A stretch of 38,297 bases of DNA from an uncultured Acidimicrobiales bacterium. Lineage in GTDB: Bacteria > Actinomycetota > Acidimicrobiia > Acidimicrobiales > UBA10347. Each line of letters begins with the position of its first letter. Positions within the stretch are counted from its first letter, which is position 1. A model generated the notes under the pieces. That model worked only from the letters and a program-made list of their open reading frames with translations, was not told the origin of the DNA and searched no databases. Both the position numbers and the translations under genes were made by a program. Where the stretch lies: NCBI GenBank assembly GCA_938015575.1, contig CALLPT010000279.1, positions 1 to 38,297 of the forward strand, given 5' to 3'. Of the stretch, positions 1-8,077 are shown piece after piece.

Positions 1-570
1 CTCGAGCAGCTCGGACTGAGCACCGAGGACACGGTGATCGAGGGAGTGGCTGTCAACGGCGGAGGAATTCGCGAAGCCTTCGTGCACGCGGTGCACGCGG
101 CACTCCAACGCAACGATCACCGATTCGACGTCTCGAGCCCCGAGGCCCTTCTCGGCGAACTCCAGTCTGCCGGGCGTGTGCCGATCACCGCACAGCCCGC
201 ACGCACCGAACCCGCAATCCACGCGGCCCCCACGGCGGACCCAGTGACCGAACCCGCGATCCACACGGCCCCCACGGCGGAGCCAGTTGCCACCGCGCCG
301 GCGGAGCCATCCGAGGCGGCTCCGTTCGTCGGACTCCATCGACCTCGCCTGAATCCCGATGCGATCGCCGACGGCGAGGCCGTCGTGATCTTGGCCGAAC
401 ATTGGCGCGTGCTCGCCGAGGTCGCCGAATCCCCCACCACAACCCCGCTACCGAGTTCCCATGATCCGGCCGAAGCCATGACGGTCGCGGAACTCGTTGC
501 CTGGGGCCTTCTGGTCGACGATCACCCGACCGCCGCGCATCATGGCGGCGACATCACGACCCGCTTCTGA
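1..570 (+). CDS. C-terminal part of probable MglA/CvnD-like small GTPase (5' end outside window)
   Basis: The reading frame is open from base 1, so the gene begins upstream. The first ~40 residues (LEQLGLS...VIEGVAVNGGG.REAFVHAVHAAL) look like the last strand and helix of a small Ras/MglA-type GTPase, the region after the NKxD motif. The nucleotide-binding motifs themselves would lie outside the window. A Pro/Ala/Thr-rich linker follows, with an imperfect repeat (EPAIHAAPTADPV / EPAIHTAPTAEPV), then a tail containing LAEHWRVLAEVA. The GTPase call is inference, supported by the downstream conservon-type kinase and DUF742 genes, whose operons normally include a CvnD GTPase. Such a long C-terminal extension is unusual for CvnD proteins, which are usually about 190 residues. 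Confidence 0.5.
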   Translation, partial: LEQLGLSTEDTVIEGVAVNGGGIREAFVHAVHAALQRNDHRFDVSSPEALLGELQSAGRVPITAQPARTEPAIHAAPTADPVTEPAIHTAPTAEPVATAPAEPSEAAPFVGLHRPRLNPDAIADGEAVVILAEHWRVLAEVAESPTTTPLPSSHDPAEAMTVAELVAWGLLVDDHPTAAHHGGDITTRF

Positions 571-619
571 CGTTCCCCCCTTCTTCCCCCGTTCTTCGCT
601 CACCAAAGGAGACGCCACG

Positions 620-1411
620 ATGCACACCGATTCCGGCACGACGACTCCGACTGCCGAGGCGCCCGGGTACACAACCGACGTAGCCGATGAGCTCGAAAGC
701 GCTCGGGAACTCCGCCGCCAGGCAGCACAGCTTTTGGCCCAGAGCCATGAGCAGGCCCAGCAGGTGCTCGACGAAGCGAACCGACTCGGCGCGGCGACCA
801 TCGCCGACGCCGAAGCGCGAGCCGCCGAGCTGATGGCAGCAGCGACGTCGCAACGCAACGGGCTGGTGGCCGATGCTGAGACCCGACTCGCCGATGCCGA
901 TCGCAGAGCCGCCGAGGCTGCCAAGAACGCGGTCGACGAAGCACGCGAGGAATACCGAGCGCGAGCGTCCGCGATCGTCGACCAAGCCATCGAGGATTCC
1001 GGACTGCTCATCGACAAGGCCAATGATCAGGCACGCCGGATCAAGGCGGGGGCCGAAGACGCCGCGCGCCGCCTCGTCGAGGAAGCAGCGACCGAGGCCC
1101 AGGCCACCCGGGACCATGCTGAACGTCAAGCCGCGTCGATCCTGACCGAGGCAAACAAGACCCGAGAGAGCATTCTCAGCGAAATCGAAGCCCAAAAAGC
1201 TTCAGCCGCCGACCGTTTCGCCGAAGCTATGGGTACGGCAAGGGACCGCGGCATCGCTGCGGCCGAGGCCGAAGCAAGCCGAATACAACAAGAAGCAAAT
1301 GCCCAGATGGCCGAAGCCAACGCTCGCGCCACCGCAATTATCGAAGAAGCCATGACCGATGCAGAGCAGATCCGCTCGCAGGTCGCGAGAGATCCGGAAC
1401 CCAATGTCTGA
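620..1411 (+). CDS. Ala/Glu-rich coiled-coil protein of the conservon-like operon
   Basis: A predicted soluble protein of 263 residues, almost wholly heptad-like coiled coil from about residue 30 to 255, rich in Ala, Glu, Arg and Asp with no signal peptide or membrane segment. An AAAGGAG ribosome site lies 8 bases before the chosen ATG; a longer frame to 497 would run into the previous gene. The last codons overlap the next gene (AATGTCTGA, 8 bases), so the two are probably translationally coupled. In composition it resembles DivIVA/Scy/FilP-type cytoskeletal coiled coils and the F0 b-subunit stalk, but no family motif was recognised. A scaffold that organises the GTPase, kinase and DUF742 protein is a guess from position. 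Conservon operons do not usually carry such a gene. Confidence 0.8.
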   Translation: MHTDSGTTTPTAEAPGYTTDVADELESARELRRQAAQLLAQSHEQAQQVLDEANRLGAATIADAEARAAELMAAATSQRNGLVADAETRLADADRRAAEAAKNAVDEAREEYRARASAIVDQAIEDSGLLIDKANDQARRIKAGAEDAARRLVEEAATEAQATRDHAERQAASILTEANKTRESILSEIEAQKASAADRFAEAMGTARDRGIAAAEAEASRIQQEANAQMAEANARATAIIEEAMTDAEQIRSQVARDPEPNV

Positions 1412-3263
1412 TCACGACACCGACGCCGCGGCGACGCAGAAGCAAAAGAAGACCGGGTTCCTGGCGTCGATTGACGGCACCTTGCTCGTGCGCTTCGCTG
1501 CGCTCGCGCTCATTACCTCGTTGGTCCTCGGCGGACTCGTCTTCATGGCTATGCGGTCGCTGTCCGCCACGGCCGACGACGCCCTTGCCAACGCTCGCGA
1601 AAGCCTCAGCGACGAAGGCATCGCTTCCGTCCAGGCCCTCACCGACCAAGTCGCCTCGACCTCGTCACAGCTCACGATGTTCATCGGGGCAGTCGTCGCC
1701 GTTGGGCTGATCCTTGCCGTGGTTCTGGCCCGTGCCACCGTCAAGCGAGTGACTGCTCCCATGGTGGAGCTACGCGACGCGGCACGAGCAACGTCGGGTT
1801 CGCTCCCGGCCTTTGTTCAAGCCTGCGAAGCGGGCAATGGTGTTCCCACGCTCCCGACCGTGGACATCGCGTCCGGCGGCATCGCCGGTGACATCGCGGC
1901 TTCGTTCAACGAAATGCAGCGCAACGCGGCAAATTTGGCCGTCACCGAAACATTCCGTCGTACACGCGACGGCGGACGCTTTGTCCAGCTTGGCCGCAAC
2001 ACCGAACTCCTGCTGAATGAGCAGATGCGCTTCATCGAAACAATGGAGCATGACGAGACAAGCGCAGAAAACCTTCAACGCCTGTTCCGAGTCGATCACT
2101 TGGCAAGCCGGATGCGTCGCTATGCCGCTTCGATGCTGGTGCTCGCCGACAGCGATACGCCTCGCCAGTTCAGTCGCCCGGTCTCGATCCACCAGGTTGT
2201 CCAAGCAGCGAGCAGCGGCATCGAGCATTTCGAGCGGGTCTCCATGCCCGATCTGTCGGGAGTCGCGGTCAATGGTGCAATCGCCGCCGACCTCGCTCAC
2301 CTGCTCGCCGAGGTGCTCGAGATCGCCACGGTGCGTTCGCCGGATACACGCACCGAGGTCAGCGGTCACGCGACGTCGGATGGCTTCACCGTTGCGATCT
2401 CCGATCCTGGTTCACCACTCGATCCCAACGAGATCGGGGCGATCAACCGGGTCCTGGCCGACCGCCACACCGCCGATGCGACGCCGACCACGTCGATGAC
2501 CCATGCGGTGATGGCGCGGCTTGCAAACCGCCATGACCTTCGCGTTGAACTCGCGGCCGGCGACGAGGGCATCACGACGCTGATTCATCTCCCCCAGATC
2601 GCACTCGCTCGCATGAGCGGGACCGAAGCGACCCCCGCCTCTCCATCACCCGAGCGGGCCGCGTCAGCGTCCTTGCCTGAACAGGAACACGCGAACCATC
2701 TCGACGAGTCAGCTGGCGCTTCGTCGTCCGAAGCCGCCGGTGCGTCGCTCGCCGCCGAGTTCGTGACCGAACCCGCGCCGGCAGCGGCTGAAGCTCCGCC
2801 GGTCGCCGACGTCGTCGACCGTGTCGAAGCGTCTGACCCTGGGGTCGAGACCTTTCACGAAGCAGCTACACCCGAGCCATCGGTCGAGCTGCACGAGACC
2901 GATGCGCCGGCGCCGTATCAGCCACCCGAGTCGATCATCGACCCAGCCACCAACGCCGCATTCGAAGCCATGGTTGCCGCCGTCGCTGATCCCACAAGCC
3001 ACCGGTCGACCGAACCTGCAGGTTCGCCCGCGCTCCAAACCGAGGCGACCACGCCGGTAGCTTCGTCGGGCCTTGCCGATATCGAGGCCGACAATCTGGC
3101 AGAACGGTGGCGGGTGCTCGCGAGCGGTCAACGCGCCGCAATCGAGTGGGCCATGGATGTCGACAACCGCGGCCCCGCACCGGCCTCCCCGACCCTGCGT
3201 CCGGGGCCGGTGAGCGCAGCGGCGCTCGCCGAGTTCGACGCAACGTCACCCGACGAGGAATGA
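1404..3263 (+). CDS. conservon CvnA-like membrane sensor kinase homologue with degenerate ATPase domain
   Basis: A 619-residue protein starting at the ATG that overlaps the previous stop. Two membrane segments (about 26-50 and 90-109) bracket a short external loop, followed by a HAMP-like stretch. A dimerisation region around 205-256 (NTELLLNEQMRFIE, then LFRVDHLASRMRR) closely matches the His-containing helix of Streptomyces conservon kinases. The ATPase-like domain follows, but its N-box reads HLLAEVLEIAT where the family has ELLENAT, the G1 box reads DPGSPLD instead of DxGxGM, and a GLGL-type G2 is absent. It may therefore not bind or hydrolyse ATP. From about residue 420 there is a long Ala/Pro/Glu-rich linker and a final conserved-looking tail with LAERWRVLA. 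The family assignment is strong; signalling without phosphorylation is inference. Confidence 0.85.
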   Translation: MSDHDTDAAATQKQKKTGFLASIDGTLLVRFAALALITSLVLGGLVFMAMRSLSATADDALANARESLSDEGIASVQALTDQVASTSSQLTMFIGAVVAVGLILAVVLARATVKRVTAPMVELRDAARATSGSLPAFVQACEAGNGVPTLPTVDIASGGIAGDIAASFNEMQRNAANLAVTETFRRTRDGGRFVQLGRNTELLLNEQMRFIETMEHDETSAENLQRLFRVDHLASRMRRYAASMLVLADSDTPRQFSRPVSIHQVVQAASSGIEHFERVSMPDLSGVAVNGAIAADLAHLLAEVLEIATVRSPDTRTEVSGHATSDGFTVAISDPGSPLDPNEIGAINRVLADRHTADATPTTSMTHAVMARLANRHDLRVELAAGDEGITTLIHLPQIALARMSGTEATPASPSPERAASASLPEQEHANHLDESAGASSSEAAGASLAAEFVTEPAPAAAEAPPVADVVDRVEASDPGVETFHEAATPEPSVELHETDAPAPYQPPESIIDPATNAAFEAMVAAVADPTSHRSTEPAGSPALQTEATTPVASSGLADIEADNLAERWRVLASGQRAAIEWAMDVDNRGPAPASPTLRPGPVSAAALAEFDATSPDEE

Positions 3264-3320
3264 GCCTGGCCGTGTCTTGCGTGTTCGACCGCACCGGTCC
3301 CCGACCAAGAGAGGAATCGC

Positions 3321-3671
3321 ATGTTCAGCGAAGCTGACCTCGCCGCAGGCGACGCCTCGTTCGTGCGGCCGTTCGTCATCACGCAGGGTCGTACGGTTGG
3401 CGAAGCGGGCGACATCCCGCTCGAGACCCTGGTCGTTGCTCGTGCCGACGCAGAAGGACTCGCGCCCGACCACGCGGCTGTCGTCACCGCGTGTTCCGGC
3501 GACCCCGTATCGGTCATGGAAATCGCGATGCACCTCGACCTGCAGATCGGCGTTGCCCGAGTCCTGGTCGCCGATCTCACGGCGAGCGGACATGTCGAGC
3601 AATACGACACCGCCGGGTCCGAGAGCGCAGCGATCGTCAAACGTCTGCTCGACGGCTTGCGATCTCTTTAG
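3321..3671 (+). CDS. DUF742 family protein (CvnC-like)
   Basis: A 116-residue protein with the features of DUF742: VRPFVITQGRT near the N terminus, then IPLETLVVA, a helix-turn-helix-like core (VSVMEIAMHLDLQIGVARVLVADL) and a C-terminal LLDGLRSL helix. GAGAGGA lies about 8 bases before the ATG. DUF742 proteins (CvnC) are encoded with a sensor kinase, a roadblock protein (CvnB) and a GTPase (CvnD) in actinobacterial conservons, where they form a membrane-associated switch complex. Here the gene follows the kinase by 57 bases and ends the operon. No roadblock gene is seen in the window; it may lie upstream of base 1. Confidence 0.85.
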   Translation: MFSEADLAAGDASFVRPFVITQGRTVGEAGDIPLETLVVARADAEGLAPDHAAVVTACSGDPVSVMEIAMHLDLQIGVARVLVADLTASGHVEQYDTAGSESAAIVKRLLDGLRSL

Positions 3672-3688
3672 TCTCCGTCAGAGCGCCG

Positions 3689-3722
3689 GCGCCTCATTCC
3701 AGCGCGCCTGCGCCTCATTCCA
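3689..3722. repeat. direct repeat between convergent genes
   Basis: GCGCCTCATTCCA occurs at 3689-3701 and again at 3710-3722 (period 21) in the 69-base gap between the convergent DUF742 and hemL genes. The first copy is preceded by the palindrome GCGCCGGCGC. No clear stem-loop with a T-run is visible; the function is unknown. Confidence 0.6.
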
Positions 3723-3740
3723 ATGGGCTCTGGCTGGGTC

Positions 3741-5015
3741 CTAGGCCATGAGCGCGGCGACTTCGGCGGCCGCCGCGATCGTGGCGTCGATGACCTCGTC
3801 GGTGTGGACCGTCGACACAAAGATCGCCTCGTACGGTCCCGGCGCGAGCGCGACACCGCGTTCGAGCATCCCGTGGAAGAAGGTCGTGTACTTGCCGTTG
3901 TCCGCAGCCACCGAGGCTTCGTCGAAGTTCGTGGGCGCGGTGTCGGTAAAGAAGATGCCGAGCAAGGACCCAACCCGCGGAACGATCACATCGACGCCGG
4001 CTTCGGCGAACACGGTCTCGAGACCGGTCGCCAGGCGAATTGCCGTGGCCTCGAGTTTGGCGTAGGCAGCGTCGGTCAGCTGCTCGAGCATCGCCAAACC
4101 GGCGGCCGTTGCGAGCGGGTTCCCGCTCAACGTGCCGCCTTGGTAGACGCCGCCGAGCGGAGCGATGCTGCTCATGATCTCTTTGGAAGCGCCATACGCG
4201 CCGACCGGCAAGCCGCCACCGATGACCTTGCCGAAACACCAGACGTCGGGCTTGACCCCGAACCATTCGCTCGCGCCGCCTCGACCGAGTCGGAACCCCG
4301 TGATGACCTCGTCGAAGAGCAGCATGGCACCGACCTTGTCGCAGGCTTCTCGCAGGCCTTGCAGGAATCCCGGCGCCGGAGGAACCACGCCCATGTTCGC
4401 AGCGACAGGTTCGACCGCAACGACGGCGACGGTCTCGTCGAGTTCGGGAACAATGTTGTACGGGGCGACGATCGTGTTGGCGACGGCACCGTCAGGAACC
4501 CCGTCGCAACCACTGAGTCCCTGATTCGCGACCCCGCTTCCGCCAGCAGCGAGCAGGTTGTCGCTGTGGCCGTGATAGTTGCCTGCGAACTTGATCACGT
4601 TGTCTCGCCCGGTCGCGCCACGGGCGAGGCGCAGCGCGGACATGGCGGCTTCGGTCCCGCTCGAGACCAGCCGGAGCATCTCGAGACCGGGCACTCGGGC
4701 GCACATTTCTTCGGCCATCAGGACTTCGCGTTCGGTGGGCGCGCCGTAGCTCGTGCCGTGTCCGGCAGCGACCGAGACTGCGTCGACAATCTGTGGGTTG
4801 GCGTGGCCGAGCATGCAGGGCCCGTAGCTGAGGACGTAGTCGATATAGCGCTTGCCCTCGACATCCCACACGTAAGGACCCTCGGCCGTGTGCACGAAGT
4901 ACGGCGTGCCGCCAACCGAGCGAAACGAACGCACCGGCGAATTCACACCGCCAGGCATCACTTCCTTGGCCCGCTCGAAGAGATCTGCGTTCATTTGCCC
5001 AGTGGGTTGTGCCAC
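3741..5015 (-). CDS. hemL: glutamate-1-semialdehyde 2,1-aminomutase
   Basis: Converts glutamate-1-semialdehyde to 5-aminolevulinate with pyridoxal/pyridoxamine phosphate, the last step of the C5 route whose first committed enzyme (HemA) is also in this cluster. The 424-residue length is normal. Family signatures seen are ERAKEVMPGGVNSPVR at the N terminus, SSGTEAAMSALRLAR for cofactor binding, NYHGHSD, FDEVITGFRLGRGG, and the Schiff-base lysine in CFGKVIGGGLPVG (about Lys263). The listed start is GTG; an ATG seven codons further in (4994) is equally possible because neither has a clear ribosome site. It is the last gene of the rex-hemA-hemC-hemD-hemL block and follows hemD by 65 bases. hemB and hemE are not in the window. 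Confidence 0.97.
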   Translation of the reverse strand: MAQPTGQMNADLFERAKEVMPGGVNSPVRSFRSVGGTPYFVHTAEGPYVWDVEGKRYIDYVLSYGPCMLGHANPQIVDAVSVAAGHGTSYGAPTEREVLMAEEMCARVPGLEMLRLVSSGTEAAMSALRLARGATGRDNVIKFAGNYHGHSDNLLAAGGSGVANQGLSGCDGVPDGAVANTIVAPYNIVPELDETVAVVAVEPVAANMGVVPPAPGFLQGLREACDKVGAMLLFDEVITGFRLGRGGASEWFGVKPDVWCFGKVIGGGLPVGAYGASKEIMSSIAPLGGVYQGGTLSGNPLATAAGLAMLEQLTDAAYAKLEATAIRLATGLETVFAEAGVDVIVPRVGSLLGIFFTDTAPTNFDEASVAADNGKYTTFFHGMLERGVALAPGPYEAIFVSTVHTDEVIDATIAAAAEVAALMA

Positions 5016-5080
5016 GGCCGCAGTCTACGGGCCACTGCCCGACTGCTCATCGTTCGGACGTGTTCGTCGCGGCGATGCGC

Positions 5081-5845
5081 TCAGCGGTCGGGGCCGCGAG
5101 ACCGGGCCCAGTCAATGACAGCGTCGACAAGCCCGGTGAGCGTATGTGGTTCTGCTTCGGCGTCGACGGGTACGTCGAGCGATCGCGCCGTTTCGCTCGT
5201 GAGCGGTCCGATGCTGATCACGGCGGGCGGAAGCGACCGGCGGCCGACGAGACGTACGAAACGCTCGACCGTCGATGACGAGGTAAAGGTGATCACGTCG
5301 GCGGCTCGGGCCGCCGCGGCCGCTTCCGGCGTGACGTCGCCGTCGACCGTGCGATACGCGATCACCCGGTGCACGTCCCATCCGTGCCGGCCAAGGCCCT
5401 TCGCGAGCGCGTCGCGGGCGATCTCGGCTTGGGCAAGCAACAGCCTGGCGCCTGCATGGGGTGCAGCGCCGATGGCCTCGACCAGCCCTTCGGCGAGATT
5501 GCGGTCCGGGACGATGTCGACTCGCAGTGGGCTATCCGCGAGCACCGCGGCCGTGCTCGGTCCAACGCAGGCGATCGGGGCACTCGGCCACACATCGATC
5601 CGTTCGCAGGCGGCGAGCAACGAACGCGCCCCATTGGGTGACGACACGGCGATGCGCCGATAGTCGTCATGGTTCGTGACCGCCGCGTCGAGCGCGCCAC
5701 CCCCATCGGCCGGAGGCTCGATCGCAATCGTCGTGATCTCGACCGTGGTCGCACCGAGCTCGTGGAACCGATCGGACAGCGACGACGCCTGGCCAGCGCT
5801 ACGGGTGACGACGATCGAGAGCCCCTGGAGCGGCGGCGTCGACAT
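5081..5845 (-). CDS. hemD: uroporphyrinogen-III synthase
   Basis: Cyclises hydroxymethylbilane to uroporphyrinogen III with inversion of ring D. The 254-residue protein begins LQGLSIVVTRSAGQ with the usual HemD N-terminal pattern and shows the scattered conserved sites of this divergent family: VSSPNGARSLL, CVGPSTAAVL, and near the end VITFTSSSTVERFV and ISIGPLTSETA. The ATG chosen lies only 5 bases past the hemC stop, which fits coupled translation; upstream in-frame codons lie inside hemC and read as low-complexity Arg/Ala, so a longer protein is rejected. HemD is poorly conserved in sequence, but the context makes the call secure. Confidence 0.93.
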   Translation of the reverse strand: MSTPPLQGLSIVVTRSAGQASSLSDRFHELGATTVEITTIAIEPPADGGGALDAAVTNHDDYRRIAVSSPNGARSLLAACERIDVWPSAPIACVGPSTAAVLADSPLRVDIVPDRNLAEGLVEAIGAAPHAGARLLLAQAEIARDALAKGLGRHGWDVHRVIAYRTVDGDVTPEAAAAARAADVITFTSSSTVERFVRLVGRRSLPPAVISIGPLTSETARSLDVPVDAEAEPHTLTGLVDAVIDWARSRGPDR

Positions 5846-5850
5846 GGCGC

Positions 5851-6741
5851 TCAGCCAGCGAGCGCGTCGCGCAGCGTGCGGGCCAACTCGGCGCCGAGCG
5901 CTTCGCCGTCGTCTCCCACCAGCCGCAACTGGTGTGACCGGGTCAGGTCCTCGGTGGCGAGAAAGCCGACCAGCTCCAGCGGGCCGTCGACGCCACCACG
6001 AGCATGGGCCGCTGCTGGCATGGAACAGTCGCCGCCGAGCTCGTGGAGAAACGCCCGTTCGGCTCGCACCCGGCGGGCACTTGCTCGATGCTCGATTCGC
6101 GCCAGCAGCGAGATCACCCGGTCGTCTTCGGCGCGGCATTCGATCGCCAAGGCGCCCTGGCCGACCTGGGGCACCATGGTCTCGACCGGCAGCACGTCGA
6201 CCGGGGCCCGAATGTCGTCTTCGATGCCGAGCCGTTCGATCGCGGCGGTGGCCATGACGATCGCGTCGAACTCGGGAGCCTTGGACAACCGGGTGGCGAT
6301 GTTGCCGCGCAGCTCGTGGAACACAAGGTCGGGCCGGTGCCGGTACAGCTGGGCGCGGCGCCGGACCGAACCGGTCGCGACCGACGCGCCAGGCGCCAGG
6401 TCGAGCAGCGAGGACCCGACCAGACAGTCGCGCACTTCGCCACGGGTCGGGATCGCTGCGAGGGTCAGGCCGTCGGGCGTGATGGTCGGCAGGTCCTTGG
6501 CGGAATGTACGGCGATGTCGGCACGGCCGTCGAGCAACGCAGCCTGCACTTCTTTGCAGAACACGCCTTTGCCGCCGATCGAGTGCAGGGGCGAGGTCGT
6601 GTCTCGGTCACCGGTCGTCTCCACGACGACAATTTTGGCTTTGCCACCGCGATTGGCGGCGAGCAGCGCCGCGACGTGGTCGGCTTGCCAGCGGGCGAGC
6701 GCACTACCTCGGGTCGCGATGCGCACAGTTGGTTTCGCCAT
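5851..6741 (-). CDS. hemC: porphobilinogen deaminase (hydroxymethylbilane synthase)
   Basis: Polymerises four porphobilinogens to hydroxymethylbilane on a dipyrromethane cofactor. The 296-residue length fits. Seen motifs are IATRGSALARWQA at the start, GKGVFCKEVQAALLDG, the catalytic-Asp region ADIAVHSAKDLPT, GSVRRRAQL, ELRGNIATRL, and the cofactor-attachment cysteine in HELGGDCSMPAAAHA (about residue 243). Starts at ATG 18 bases after hemA and ends 5 bases before hemD, so it sits inside one transcription unit. Confidence 0.97.
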   Translation of the reverse strand: MAKPTVRIATRGSALARWQADHVAALLAANRGGKAKIVVVETTGDRDTTSPLHSIGGKGVFCKEVQAALLDGRADIAVHSAKDLPTITPDGLTLAAIPTRGEVRDCLVGSSLLDLAPGASVATGSVRRRAQLYRHRPDLVFHELRGNIATRLSKAPEFDAIVMATAAIERLGIEDDIRAPVDVLPVETMVPQVGQGALAIECRAEDDRVISLLARIEHRASARRVRAERAFLHELGGDCSMPAAAHARGGVDGPLELVGFLATEDLTRSHQLRLVGDDGEALGAELARTLRDALAG

Positions 6742-6759
6742 CAGTCAGGCCGGCGCGAA

Positions 6760-8019
6760 TCAGTCGAGATCGAAGAGTTCGCGCAAGGCCGACGCGAGCC
6801 GTTCGCCCCGGAGGCTCGTCGCCGATTCCTTGAGGCGGACCGTCGGCTCGTGCAGGAACTTGTTCAACACCGCTCGGGTGATCTCATCGACCGCCTGACG
6901 TTGCTCGTCGGTGAGGTTCTCGAGCTTGGCGTTCTGGCGAGCGAGTTCTTCGGAGCGAAGTCGTTCTGCCTCGGCCCGGAACTCGGTGATCAGCGGCGCC
7001 ACGGATTGTTGGCCGACACGCTCGGCGTAGCGGGCGACCTCGTCATCGATGATGCCCGTCGCCTGTTCAAGCTCGGCACTGCGGCTTTCGAGACCCTCGG
7101 CGACAAAGGCGCCAACGGCATCGAGATCACACAGGTGCAGCCCGTCCAAGGCGGCGGCCGCCGGGTCAATGTCGCGGGGCATGGCAACGTCGACAATGAG
7201 GAGCGGACGCCCGTTGCGCCGATCCATGACCTGTTCGAGTGCGCCCGCTTCGACGACGAGCGACGGGGCCGCGGTCGAGGTAAAGGCCAGGTCACAGGCA
7301 ACCAGCGCGTCGAGTAGTTCATCGATCGGACGTACTTGGGCACCGATGCGCTCGGCAAGGTCGTCGGCAGTGCCGGTCGTGCGACTCATCACGGTGATCG
7401 AAGCAAGGTCACGTTCGGCCAGCGACAGCGCCATGCCCGATCCCATTTCGCCGGCACCGATCAACAGTGCCGACAAGCCCGCCAGCGGGGCGTGTGCGTC
7501 AGCGAGCACGATGGCGGCCTGCGAAACCGAGGCGACGTGACGGGAAATGTCGGTGTCGGTGCGAACTCGCTTGCCGACCTCGAGTGCGGAACGGAAGACC
7601 GTGTTGAGGCTCGAGCCGACACACGCTTGCTCTTGGGCAACCTGCCAGGCCCGCTTGACCTGACCGAGAATCTCGTGTTCGCCGACGACGGCTGAATCGA
7701 CCCCGGCACTGACCCGAAACAGATGTTCAACCGCTTCGTCGTCGTAATAGGTGTACAGCACGTCGCCGAGGCGCTCAGGAGCGACAAAGCTCGACTGCGA
7801 CAAGAAGTCACGGACGTCTTGGAACGCCCCGTGGAATCGTTCGGCTTCGACGTAGATCTCGGTCCGATTGCAGGTGCTGAGCAGCACGGCCTCGGACACG
7901 TACGGCCGCTGAGACAGGTCGTGCAACGCCTTGGGAAGGTCGTCAGGGGCGACGGTCACCTGCTCGAGCAAATCGAGCGGTGCGGTTGCGTGATTCAGTC
8001 CGATGACGACGAATGACAT
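6760..8019 (-). CDS. hemA: glutamyl-tRNA reductase
   Basis: NADPH-dependent reduction of glutamyl-tRNA(Glu) to glutamate-1-semialdehyde, the first committed step of the C5 haem pathway. The 419-residue protein carries the catalytic Cys50 in LLSTCNRTEIY, GLNHATAPL at the N terminus, the substrate-site region AGVDSAVVGEHEILGQVK, a Rossmann motif LLIGAGEMGSGMA and the C-terminal dimerisation helix ending RLASALRELFDLD. The ATG at 8019 has only a weak ribosome site. It follows rex by 58 bases, the same rex-hemA order known from Streptomyces, which links haem supply to the NADH/NAD+ ratio. Confidence 0.97.
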   Translation of the reverse strand: MSFVVIGLNHATAPLDLLEQVTVAPDDLPKALHDLSQRPYVSEAVLLSTCNRTEIYVEAERFHGAFQDVRDFLSQSSFVAPERLGDVLYTYYDDEAVEHLFRVSAGVDSAVVGEHEILGQVKRAWQVAQEQACVGSSLNTVFRSALEVGKRVRTDTDISRHVASVSQAAIVLADAHAPLAGLSALLIGAGEMGSGMALSLAERDLASITVMSRTTGTADDLAERIGAQVRPIDELLDALVACDLAFTSTAAPSLVVEAGALEQVMDRRNGRPLLIVDVAMPRDIDPAAAALDGLHLCDLDAVGAFVAEGLESRSAELEQATGIIDDEVARYAERVGQQSVAPLITEFRAEAERLRSEELARQNAKLENLTDEQRQAVDEITRAVLNKFLHEPTVRLKESATSLRGERLASALRELFDLD

Positions 8020-8077
8020 GAGTCCGAGAGAAACGAGGTTGGGGCCCCACCATCATGGCGGATGAAGAGAAGAAACA

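Noticed and set aside
3723-5663. Long plus-strand open frame (about 646 codons) across hemL and hemD
   Set aside because: It is antisense to two clear enzyme genes, its translation is Arg/Asp/Gly-rich without domains, and such frames arise from GC-rich codon bias.
5846-6139. N-terminal extension of hemD
   Set aside because: The upstream in-frame codons lie inside hemC and encode Arg-rich low-complexity sequence; the HemD fold begins at the ATG at 5845.
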